A DNA stretch of 64,000 nt from Tethya wilhelma (lineage: Eukaryota; Porifera; Demospongiae; Tethyida; Tethyidae), in the NCBI GenBank assembly GCA_964030475.1, contig CAXIPT010000003.1, positions 6,144,511 to 6,208,510 on the forward strand. Direction: 5' to 3'. The notes beneath the pieces were generated by a model, which was not told the origin of the DNA, did not search any database, and worked only from the letters and a program-made list of their open reading frames with translations. The position numbers were made by a program, and so were the translations under genes. Shown here in pieces: positions 13,401 to 25,400 of this stretch. Positions within the stretch are counted from its first letter, which is position 1; the number at the start of each line of letters is the position of its first letter.

Positions 13401-16400
13401 TCATGTTTGAAACTCTATTGTGTTACTGATATTATTACTGAGTGTACATGTATATAAATCACATGCAGCTTCCCAGTTCATCCAGCTGTTTCAAAATCCC
13501 GAAAATACAGTGATTGCTAATGGCCTTCTACTACAGCTGGAGACAGCCACACACAACCTGGTGTCCAGCAATGGAGTTGAACTGTATGTTGTGAAGTTAA
13601 GAAGTAAACATTATTATAAATCCTCTCTTACTCTATCCTCTACAGTTGTGGGTTGGAAGCCGAGGATGATTATGAGCTGGTGCAGAGTTTCTGTCACTGC
13701 CATCAGCTTCCTCCCTCCACTGCCTTCCTCGTCACCTGTGCCAAACACAGCCAGTGGCTGCCTCTTCTCTGCCATGCACAGCGATACACCATTTCCCCTC
13801 AAAAGGTATGGTAAGGGTCAATTCACATTTCATACATACATACAACTATACAAAACCATTTAGTGACTCTATTTGAGTTGTTCTGATTGTCTTGTAGCCA
13901 TGCACTAGCTGGTAGTTGTTTTTTGTTGTTGTTGTTGTTGTTGTTGTTGTTTTTACCTCTCTATAAAACAGGGGGTGGCGACTCCCATATGTACTGTACT
14001 TGGAGCTGCGACCGCGGTCAAGATCTTGACCGTCCAAAATTTCCATTTTGACCGTTGACCTTGCCTAAAATTTGATTTTGACCATTGACTGAGCGGTGAA
14101 ATTCGCGCTTGACTGACGACCTTTACCAACTAAAGATTTGATTTTGACCGTTGACCAGCACTAAAAACTCATTTTGACCGTTGACCGTCATCTTGACCGC
14201 GGTCGCGGCTCCAAGTACAGTACATATGGGAGTCGCCACCCCTTGATAAAAGCTGTATCCATATTCTTTTCTAATCCAAGTAACAAACCGGATTTCAAGT
14301 GGTGCTCAAATGGAGCGATAGTAAAACTATTTAAATTTGATAGCATTGGCACTAATATTAGAGGGGAGCCTTAATTGGAGTAAGTATGGTATGGTAAGCT
14401 GAAAAATTGACTGTGTAGGGTGGTGTCTCTATATCTCGATCAGACTACAAACTTCCCCATGGAATTTTTTCCCAATTTGATTTCTCTGATCCACCCGTTG
14501 CTTGCACTGCTTGCTGTATAGCTGTTGATGATGTGACTGGGGACTGGAGATGTGGAGCACTATGAACATCAGTGCAAGTCATGGATTATGTCTATTATAT
14601 TCCTTCCACCTCCACCTTGTTAGTTCACTCTTTACCTTCATCATTTCCCTTACCCTCCCTCATAACTGCATGCTCTCATCATATGATATCAGCCTAGAAC
14701 ATGCACTAGCTGCAATGAGCTACGCCTGAGTAGCAATGATTCCATGCAGCGGCAAGCTTCCCTTTTGAGGAGTATGGTGAGCGAGCGAGTCAACATAGAT
14801 AAGATGTAATTAATTTTGGAAACATTTTTATCAATAATGCATTTGTGATATTGTACAGTACATGATGTTAGCAATGGCTAAAATGTGTATGTTTGCAAGT
14901 TCTTTATTATAGCTAGTTACTTTGCCGCAATGGCTTGTGTGCTAGATTTGTCTTTCTGGGCAGGAACTTTGAAAGTGTCCATTGGTGGAGTACTCTTGCT
15001 TGGCTGAGCTTTGCCCGAGGTTTTCTCGCCTGGAGTACCATTCTTACTCGAACCTTTCTGGGCTCCAGCACTCTTGCTTGGCTGAGCTTTGCTCGAGCCT
15101 TTCTGGGCTGGAGTATCACTCTTGCTTGAGCCTTTCTGAGCTGGAGTACTCTTGCTTGGCTGAGCTTTACCAGAAGTTTTTGGGGCTGGAGTATCGTTCT
15201 TGCTTGAGCCTTTACCCTTGCTTGGCTGATCCTTCCCCGAAGATTTCTGGGCCGTTCGAGTACTCTTTCTTGGCTTCTCTGAGTCAGACATCACTAGATT
15301 TCTTGACCGCTTCTTTGGTTCCGCAACTATTGCCTAAAGTTGAAGTTAGATGTCCACAGTCCAGCGAATCTGCTACAGATGATACTTCTGCCAGTAAGCC
15401 AGGACTCTTTATATACCCCCAAAATACTAGCTGCCTCATCATAAATTTACCAGTATAGCATGCTAGCTCTGGTACTAGAGCTGTATTCAGAGAGTCAGGG
15501 AGGCCAGCCAAGTTATACAGGAATTGCTAGTCTCACAAGTGTGGCAAGCATAACTAGTCTGGGCACTGAGGCTGGAACAGGCAAAACAGACATAACCAGT
15601 CATTACTGGTTGTACAGGAGGGGTGGAAAAGTGGCTCTACCATACATTATTACTGGTATTGGGTAGTAAGACTAGTCTGATCTGCCTGGACAGGAAGTAT
15701 ACAATACTAGGTGAATATATAGCTATATATAGAATTAGAATGACATCACAAACCACATGGGCACAAAGGCATGGTAAACACAATTAGAGCTCTGGTATAC
15801 AACAGCAATTCAAAGGTCATCTTGAGTCTACTCAGTCTTGGGTGGTTTATCAGCCATTTTTTGTATCTTGGTTCAAGACTGAAAGAAATTTGGCTCTAAA
15901 ACTAGTGTAAAGAATTAGTACACTCACCAGTTATTTGTAAAGGAAGATTATTGCACTGCTCCACTTAGTTGCTTGCAAAAAGCTAACAAAAATCACTTAG
16001 AGTTGATTGAAAATGGTTTTTCTCTAGTTAGAGCTTCACTTGGTTAAAGATTTAGAATACAAATAAAGATCAGTCTGAAAGAACCCTTTTTACACGTCAC
16101 TGCTCATTGTTGCTCAAAATTATTCATTGGTGTTTCTGTGGAAATTTTTGACCTATAAACAATGTGTTTACTGTGTTCACCTAATTCCTGTTATGCTGAA
16201 TTTAACAATGTTTGGGGTATCTTAGCAACTATCTCATGCAGCTTTTTTTCCAGCGATTCAGATTAGGTGTAAATTCAATTACTCAGAACTACTCAAAATG
16301 TTATGGCAGAAATGTTTAATGCCAAGTCAAATCAAATACAGAAAGATCATATCCAAATAATTATACAGAAGTCTATAATACTACCTATATCGTTAACTTT

Positions 16401-19400
16401 GTGAGTATGTATTTCTGGCAAGTGTCCTATTCTAAGTATTCTTATTATCTTGTCAACTTCTAGCACTACCTATTGTTCCATAACTTTATGTTGTTTGAAG
16501 CATTTTGTATCTGTCTACTTGCCATCATTTCTTCCTGGTTTGCTTCCAGATTTGTCTTCCTTGATTGGAGGATCATTTTGTTCTTTTCTCTTTTCTACTG
16601 CATTTTCAGCTCTTTTAACGAAATCTTTGTCATCAGATTTCCTGATCCTTTCAAGGTCTTCGTCAGTCACCAGACCCTTGTCTTGTTTGTCAGACATTAT
16701 GCTTCATACTTTAAGTTGCTATAATTGACTTGAAGAATATGTTGCTGGATGCACTATAATATTCACCAAAAACATGTTCAAGAGGTCCTAATCTGATACA
16801 GATTTATGATTCTACTTCCTGTAAGCCAGGTTTCTTATACACTAAAATGAACATATTCATAGACTAGTAAGAATTTTTCTGCTATTAATAGTCGTAGGCA
16901 GCTGTTTTAATCTTGAAGAGCCAAAGTCACTTAAATCACTGTTATAGTGTTTGAAGATACTTTTTATATTACGCTAGCCAAGCCGTTTAGTCTAGTGATT
17001 GTTGTCTCAAGCTAATCAGTGTTTACTTGGAAAATTTGGGCTAACAAAAATATTTATTCTTATTTGTTTACCAGTTGCAATTTTTTTGTTATTCCAGCTA
17101 TGCCTTAGTGTTTCTTTCCTGATTATTTGCGATCCAGAACTAATATTATTTGAATAGGGCTTTTCACTGACTTTCCTCTCCCATTAACAATTAAGTCATA
17201 CTTAACAACTATTAGTGTATCACTTTAAGCTTAATCGCCTGAGCCAAACACAGCAATGGCTACTTCTTCTTTGTTGTGCACAGATACACTGAACAATTTC
17301 CCTTCTAGACTTTTGGGTAGAGTAATTGACTGAAGTGAACTTGTATTCATAAATCGAAGCATTAAGTATAATTTTATAGTAGACATTAACTCGAAAAATG
17401 TCACTAAAACTACAATTATGTATAGGTTATTCACAGTATCACAAGCTAGGTATACTCATGTTCTATCACTACTGATTACTGATTGTATCTATTTTCCTTG
17501 GGGATAATTCTTGTCAGCTCTTGACTGGGCTCCAGCTGCCCAGTTTCCTTTAGGCACAGCTCCTCCATGCTTCTTAGCTTCAGAGCTCATAACACGAGAT
17601 TTGGCATCTTGAGTCCACTCAGTCTTTCGTGGTTTATCAGCCATTTTTTTGTAGTTCGGCTCAAGACTGAAAAAGAAGTAATGTTGGGCTCTAAAACATT
17701 GTTTTGAGAGCTGGTATACTCACCAGTTATTCGGTATTGGACTGCTCCACTTAGTTGCTTGCGCTAGTCACTTAGAGTTGATTCACTCACTTCTATGAAG
17801 TTGATTTTTCTCTAGATAGAGTCTTGCTTGGTTTATATTACAGTTATGTAAAGATGCAGAAGAATCACTTTTAGAATACCCCCTTTTATGAACCCCTATT
17901 ACATCACTCAAAATTGTATCCTTAAAACCATGAACAATGTGTTTACTGTATTCACCAATTGAAAATTCCTGTCAGGATTGTAGTGTAAACACTAAATGGA
18001 AGCTAAGGTATTGTACTGCTCCACTTAGTTGCATGCTTGTTGTACTACAGATATATATATATATTGTATACAGCTCACTGTTTTTAGAAGATTTAATTTA
18101 GTCAAAGCATAGATACTATGGTCAAAGAGAGTCTTACATAAACTTCAAACTTACTAAATAAATTTTCTAGGTTATTTATTGACTTATCATATCCTCTTCC
18201 TACGCTCTTGACAGTTAGCTAAGCAAGTTCAGTTTGTTCCATATGTTCTAGTTCTGAGCCCTGTCAGCTGAACTTTGGATCCTGGCAGCAAAGCTTCCCT
18301 TGTCAGTCTTGCCATCATTTTGCTTGGCTTGTGTGCTCTGTATACGAGCTTTGTCTTGCTGAGTTGGAGCATTCTTGCTTGGTTTCTCAGACATTGTGCT
18401 TCTTGTTGTTCAACAAATCAACTGTAGTAGTGGGCTGGCAAGAAAAATTCAGTCATAGTATACCTCACTTGTACATACATACTTCATTAATTACCTTAAA
18501 ATTCTATGATGCTGTCAACAGTTCCCCCTAATCAGATTGTATGATCAACTAAGGTGTGAATTTCTGTATTCCTGAAACTATGAATATTTTAAGGTTTCCC
18601 CTGAAGGTTGTTCCTTTTTCTACACTCAAAGTGTTCCAGGTAGCTCTCACATATGCATACAAACATGAATCTTGTAAAAGGTGTTTTTAATAAGATTCCC
18701 TATTGCATTAGGTCATGATGATTGTGGAGAAGCACTTCACCAGTCCTTGTATCCAGGAGCACCTTCGCCTCGCCATCTCCTCCATGGATGTACGGGAGTA
18801 CCCCTCCTCACCCACATCACAGGTAGTGGGGATGATAGTCACACACTCACACACTCACACATTCACGCACTCACACACTCACACACTTACACGCTCACAC
18901 ACTCACACACTTAATTCACACACTCACACACTCACACACTCACACACTCACACACTCACACACTCACATACTCACACACTCACACACTCACACTCACACA
19001 CTCACACACACACAATACAATTCGTGATCCTCTGAGTTGAGAAGGAAGTGAATACACATGGATGATATTCACTGTAAACAACAGACTTGAATGGAATACT
19101 TTTTAAAATTTTTCTTAAACCTCCAGACCAGTGGTGTGTTCCCTGGAGGGAGGCAGAAAGGAAAGAGGAAGAGGACTGGGTCTTCAACCAGAACAAGAGT
19201 CCGTCGAGCAGAGACTCTGGTGAGGACACAACGAGATCACAGAGCCAAGTACTACTCCAGGGTATGTAGGTCAAGATAAGATGCAAAAGACATGTGCTAT
19301 TTTATTGATGACACATTGGATCTTAAGAGTAAATTCATTGTTGAGTTTTCATTCTACCACAGGTTGGTCTCCAGCGTGAGACCACCCCCCAGCCAGAGGT

Positions 19401-22400
19401 GAAGCCCTCCACCCCTCACGACGAGGAGGGAGAGGAGCTCATGGCAGTCGGGGTGACAGAGGAGCCCAGTACTCCTGTTGCAGGTATGTGATGTCATAGC
19501 ATAGCCACCAATGTTTGGGGGGGGGGAGGTATTATGAGTCATTTGGCCCTCCTCTCAATTCCAAAAATTCTCTTTATTGCTGAACCTTGCTCACTTTGAA
19601 TACAATCAGCACACCTGAACTACCATAATTTGGTAAAATTTGTTATACTGTCTCTATGGTTCCAGTAGCTTCGTATACATGTATGCTTCATGGCTCTCCC
19701 CTTCCTTCTCAAAAAGAATAACCTTGACTTATTATTTCTCTCTCAGCTCTAGCCTATATTTCACTAGCCTTGTACCCAGGCTCCCCTTTTACCTTTCAGT
19801 GGCTTTCACTACATATATACCCTCCTTAGTAGCTTCAAGATCGGCCCATCTCACCTATGGAGGGAAGGGGGGGGGGACATGCATGATTTAGAGATATTTT
19901 CTGTGAGTGGAAGGTCAAAGGGGAGTCTGGTTACGAGGCTATATTTCACTGTTTCCTAGACCTGTCGTGTTACCCCTCTATATATATATGCATGGAAATG
20001 TCTCCTCCTACCCAGAGCCTCCAGTACAGGAGAGAGAGGTTGTGTTTGCTATTGAAGAGACAGACCTTCCTGACGATCTCTTCTCAGTGTTCTTCAAGTG
20101 TCAGTCTTATGAGACCCCATGGAGAGCTCTCCTAGCCCATGCCATTGCTCTCCAGAGACCCCTCCTGGCAGTGCTGGCTGCATGCAAAGAGGTGGGTGGG
20201 TAGTGTAGAACCAGAGAGTATTCATTGGGAGTGGGGTACTGCACTCTCTTTTGATGGTAGTGTTGCACTCTGTCCAGTGGTGGTATTGTGGTTTGTTGAT
20301 GTGGTGTGTGTTACTTATGTTGTTCAGACTCCTGATGCACAGGATCCAATGATTGTGGACTGTATGTGTGTCTGGCTCTATGCCACTCTTGGCTACAAGG
20401 TGCTCAAGAAGGCAACCACTCTTTTAGCCAGTAGGTTCCTCTGTTGTAACACATACAGTGTGTATTATTATAATATGTGGACACATATGGTGTTTGTTTT
20501 CAGTCAAGTGTGATGGAGAACCTTCCGAAGACAAGTTCAGATTCAATGCAGGTTTGTTTATTTTATGTCAAGATTCAATCACAGCATCAGTGGCTCCTCC
20601 CTGCAGCCACCACACATTATGTTGTATATCTTGTCCACTATACATGTGTGTGATTTCCCCCCATGACTTCCAGACCTCCAGTGGCGTCACTGGTCGCCCT
20701 TTGACCTCTCCTTGCTCCTGATGTCGGCCATGCAGAGCACCCCCAGTCCAGCTGCCTCCCTCTCATTGGCCTTCAAGTACTTTGACCCCGACAACCCTCT
20801 GCTCAAGTTCCTTCTCTTCCACGAGGAGTTTGTTCTGAGGAAGAACTTTTACGACTGTAGGAAGTGTCTCAATGAGTTCACTCTCGCTATCGATAAGGTT
20901 TGTTGGGGGTATATTATTTAATTTATTTTAGCTAGTAGGGGTGTGTTTATCTTGTGTGTGTTTAAATAGTTGTCACACTATTCCAAAGGTCTTTTCTTCA
21001 GATAATGAACCAAGCAATTCTATATTCTCACAATAGCACATTTCCTCCCTATTCCAACACAGCCATTCAGTACTTATTATTAACACACATACACTACTAA
21101 CATAGGCTTTCAACTTCAGCTATCAGTTTGTGGTGGGGGACATCACCTGGGTGAGTCAGGTGGCCAGTGCCATGGCCTCACACATGCTGCTGATGTGTCC
21201 AACTCCCTTTGAACGATCTCACCTGCTGCAACTTCTCTCTGAAACAAACTTTGGAGAAAACCTCCAGTGCAGTGGTATGTGGTCTAGTCACACAAGTAGC
21301 ACGCAACTCTCCTCATGTCTTATTCCCTCTTTCTCTGTCTTCATGCTAACAGTGTTGAACTTCCGTGATCTTCATCAGATGAGTGTGGTCTTGAGTGAAG
21401 CTGGCCTTGCCTCTGATGCTGCTTTCACTGTCAAGGAGCACATCTCTTCAATGCCAGGACTCAAATCCCTGCCAGAAGTATGTCTGCACATCATAATTGT
21501 TAATATATGTTCAGTGACTTTGTTGTTGTTTACTTTTCTTGTAGATTTATTCTGTGAGGGTCCGTGTAGACACTGACTATGTGCTTGGTCTGTTACTGGA
21601 GAAGGGACAGTTTGATATCGCCAAGAAGTACGCTGGCATCGTTGGCTCTACAGCCAGCCAAGTGACCATCAAAGAGGTGGGTTGAAGTGAATTGATCGTG
21701 CTCCTTAAGATGAATGTGCCTACCATTGTAATTCCTCTCTAAAGGTGGAACACAACCTTCGTAAGATCAGCAACTCATCATATTGGCAGTATGAGCAGGC
21801 TCGGCTGAACTTCTGGCACCAGTGCAACTCCTCCTTCCAGACGGCCAAAGTAGATCCTGAGTCAGCAGCTGAGTTCTTTGAGGTATATGCTATATGGTTC
21901 GTATCAAAACCATGTTTCTAATTGATGCCCACCTTCTCCTTGCACATGTGCCACAGTCCATTGTTCACAGCTCCATTGAGGACCAGGCTGACAGCCACGA
22001 GGGTGAGGGCCAACAGGTACCTCCCTACTCCACCATCACCTGCTCAGCCATGGAACGAGCGTTGCTGTTGGCATTTGCTCTCAAGTGGCGCAAAGAGACA
22101 GAGATCCTCACCAACGACCAGCTGAGGGAGTTTGAGAAGGAGATTTGGTTGTCTCACATCCATTCTGCCATAGAGCAAATGGAAGATTCCGTAAGCAGCA
22201 ATGTTCCTTTTTTAAAATCTTTGTCTAGTTTATCATTTGAAATATGGTCACTCTCTTCAGAGTGGCATTCCAAGGCAAGGCTCCTCCCCCCTGCCCTACC
22301 TGCCGGAGGTCCAACAGTCTTCCTCGGTTCTCTCGATGTACTCCAGGCAGTCCTCTCTCCTCTCCTCTCTCACCATCTCTGCTGCTCAGGAGTACAAGGA

Positions 22401-25400
22401 GCGTCGTCATCTTGGTGAGCTCCTCCTTCCTGACAACATGTCCGTGGCTCTTGAAGGAAAGAACAGGAAAAACCTCTCTGAAAAGGTAAGTGAAGCTTTG
22501 GTTCTCTTCCATCTGTAGTAACCAGAAGGCATTCTTCTTGTTGAGCAGGAAGCTGAGGCATTTGATATGTTGCTGGGTAGACTCATGAATGCTGGCCTGC
22601 TGTCTCAAGCAAGGGAACTGGCAGCTCTCTTTGAACACGACTCTCCTGATCTGACAATAGTGTTGGTATGTTCCAGTCATCATACACTCAATGACCACAA
22701 GATAATGTGTTTATATAATAAATATGTATCTCCATTGCCAGTGTTGTATCCAATTGGCTCAAGGCAAGCTCACCCCGGAGCAGCTCACTGAGGGTGTTCT
22801 CTCTCTCGTGTCCACTCGCCCCCCTCGCCATCTTAGTGACTCCTCCTACTCGTTTGAGGACTCTGGTCAGGGGCGCCCCTCAGCCGAGATTATCAGACTG
22901 ATGAGCAAACTGTCAGACAGGGCTAAATATGCTCAACAGTGCTGTGACTGTATTATGACCTGCTTCAGACTAGCATTGGTACGTTTATCAGATCATTTCA
23001 TGAACAAAACAAGTTTAAATCTACATCGGTCATGTAGATTCTCTGTTCATCTGTTCGTCTTTAGTTTATGTGTACCGTTTTTGTGCCATTTTCTTGGTAG
23101 GCTCTGAAGGTTCCCTATGCACAAGTGATAACCTCTGAACCCAGTGAGACTCTGACTCTCTTGTTGAGTAGCAATATGCCTGATAAGTACTCACTTGCTT
23201 CCAAGTTTGTGACCACATGTAATTTGGAACCAAAACAAGTGAGAAAAAACATGATGTTATTATAGCCTATAATATCAACATAATTAATTTAAGAGTAATT
23301 AGTGTTAAATTTTTGCTGTCTTCTACCTCACACTGACAATGTAGGTGGCGGGATTCTTGTCAGACTGTGTTGTTTCTACACTACAATCTTTCCATGGCAC
23401 AGGTATATTTCACTGATTATGAACTTTCTGATGTGATATATATTGTAAGTCTTTGTTCCATCTCTCCTACAGGTGATCCAAGGGACTCTCCTAGGACCAG
23501 GATCTTTAACCCTCAGATGACCAGCAAACAGTTCATGGAGCTGGCCCAACTCTGTCCTGACCACACCCTCCTTGGTAACAACCTCCTCTCCACGGCAAAG
23601 TCACTCTCCACCACTGAACAGCCCACCACTAACAGTATGAGATCCCTCTCTCTGTAGTCACTCTTTTTCTTCTCATTTTCTCGGTCTTGATGGTCACTTG
23701 ATACAATGGGTTTCCTCATACCTTTGTAATAGACATCACTACGTTGTTGTGGATGGAGCTAGCCTCGTACCAGGCCACACCCTCTTTTAGTGTAACTTGA
23801 AGAGCTGGGAGGAGCCTGGGAACGAGGCTAGATGGAGCATCCTCTCTTGCTTCTCGCAAGTGCTCTTATCCTAATAAATGAAATGCATGCACCCTTATAA
23901 CACATCATTTTAATGGTTCAAATTTAGTTGGCAAAACAGTGGAATAAAGTATAAGCAGACAAGCAACTTAAACCAAAATTTGGGCATACATACTTGAGTG
24001 TGAAAAGTAAACGTAAATATATATATATATATTTTTTAGATCTCATCATCCAAATTGAGCTCCTTGTTCGAGCCCATGACTGCTTCACTCTTGGTTGTTG
24101 TGTGGATGGCATAGCTGAGGTGCTGACTGTGAGCCAGAGGTGGGTGAAGGAGAGACTCATTGGTGGCAAGCACTTCAAACTGATGGTGGGTGCACCAGTG
24201 AGAGAGAAAGATTTCATGTTTAGATTGGTCCACACGGTGCAGTGTGATGACTTATTTTCTTCTCCTCTAAGGTTCGTCTCTTAACTGGCATTGGTCGGTT
24301 CCATGAGATGTCTTACATCATTGGAATCCTTCTGAAAAATGATGAATTTGAGAGCTTGGTACACACTGGAGTTGAAAAGGTTAGTACCATACATAGTGGT
24401 TTTCAAGATATTCTATTTGTAGCTCACTGTGTACTCTAGATTAGCCTCGTTCCCAGGCCTTCCCTGGCACATATTTTATTTTTCACGAGTTGCAAAGTTA
24501 AGAAGGCCTGGGTGCGAGGCTACTCTAGATAGTATCGTACTAATGCTCTTGCAATTGCTATGTGTTTGTTTGACCCCATACAGGAGGAGCAGCTGAGAGT
24601 GGCTCTCATGGAGTACCTGAAGAGACATCACACTGGGGACACAGAGAAACGTCAGATGGTCTCCTTGAAGTTTGGAATGTTTAGGGAGCTAGCTAAGGCT
24701 CAAGAGGAGCAGGCAAAGAGGGACATGAGGAAGATACGATCAAAGCTGCTAGGTTGGTTGGATACTTGCTTTGTTAGTGGTGGTTAATTTTGATTTGTGT
24801 GTGCTATTGGATGGCTTTCTCCAGTTGCCAACAATGCTGAGACCGTCAAGAACTTGAAGAACGTCTTTGATGGATTCAGAGCTGCTGCTAAGACGTACTC
24901 ACAGGTAGACACGATGAGTGTGCTCTATGATCATACTATCAGTCAGTGTTATAGCAGCACATGTAATACATTTCGTTCTCAAGGAGGACTGTCTATCCAG
25001 CGCTGAACACTGCTACTCCAAGGCCCGACTAGTAGCCTTGCAGCTCTCCCTCCTCCAATATGGGAGACAAGTAATCAACTTGGACGCCAAACAAGTGCGC
25101 AAGTTCATGGAAGAGCACCCCTTCTCAGAGGTATGATGTGCACAGATAATAGCCTCGTTCCCAGGCCTTCTGCGTGCTACTAGCTATTATTGATATATTA
25201 TGTTGACAATCTTTACCATTTCTTAAATCTATAAATATTCTGGTAAAGATTGTCAATGTAATAAATCAGCATGCGCGGCTACACAGATGCAATGATGTAC
25301 GAGTGTTCATTATTAGGCTACCACATCACCATGATTTACTGTTGGTTAGCCTCGTAAACTACCCCTTCCTTGCTTCTGTTCTCTTGGTATAACTTAACTT

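Noticed and set aside
13420..13863. 147-codon plus-strand frame
   Set aside because: It crosses a spatacsin intron in a frame other than the supported one; the exon frame with LVQSFCHCHQLPPSTAFL matches the family.
18838..19018. Regular array that might suggest CRISPR
   Set aside because: It is a continuous hexamer minisatellite with no unique spacers, in a eukaryotic intron.
22225..22698. 157-codon minus-strand frame
   Set aside because: It is the antisense of two well supported spatacsin exons.
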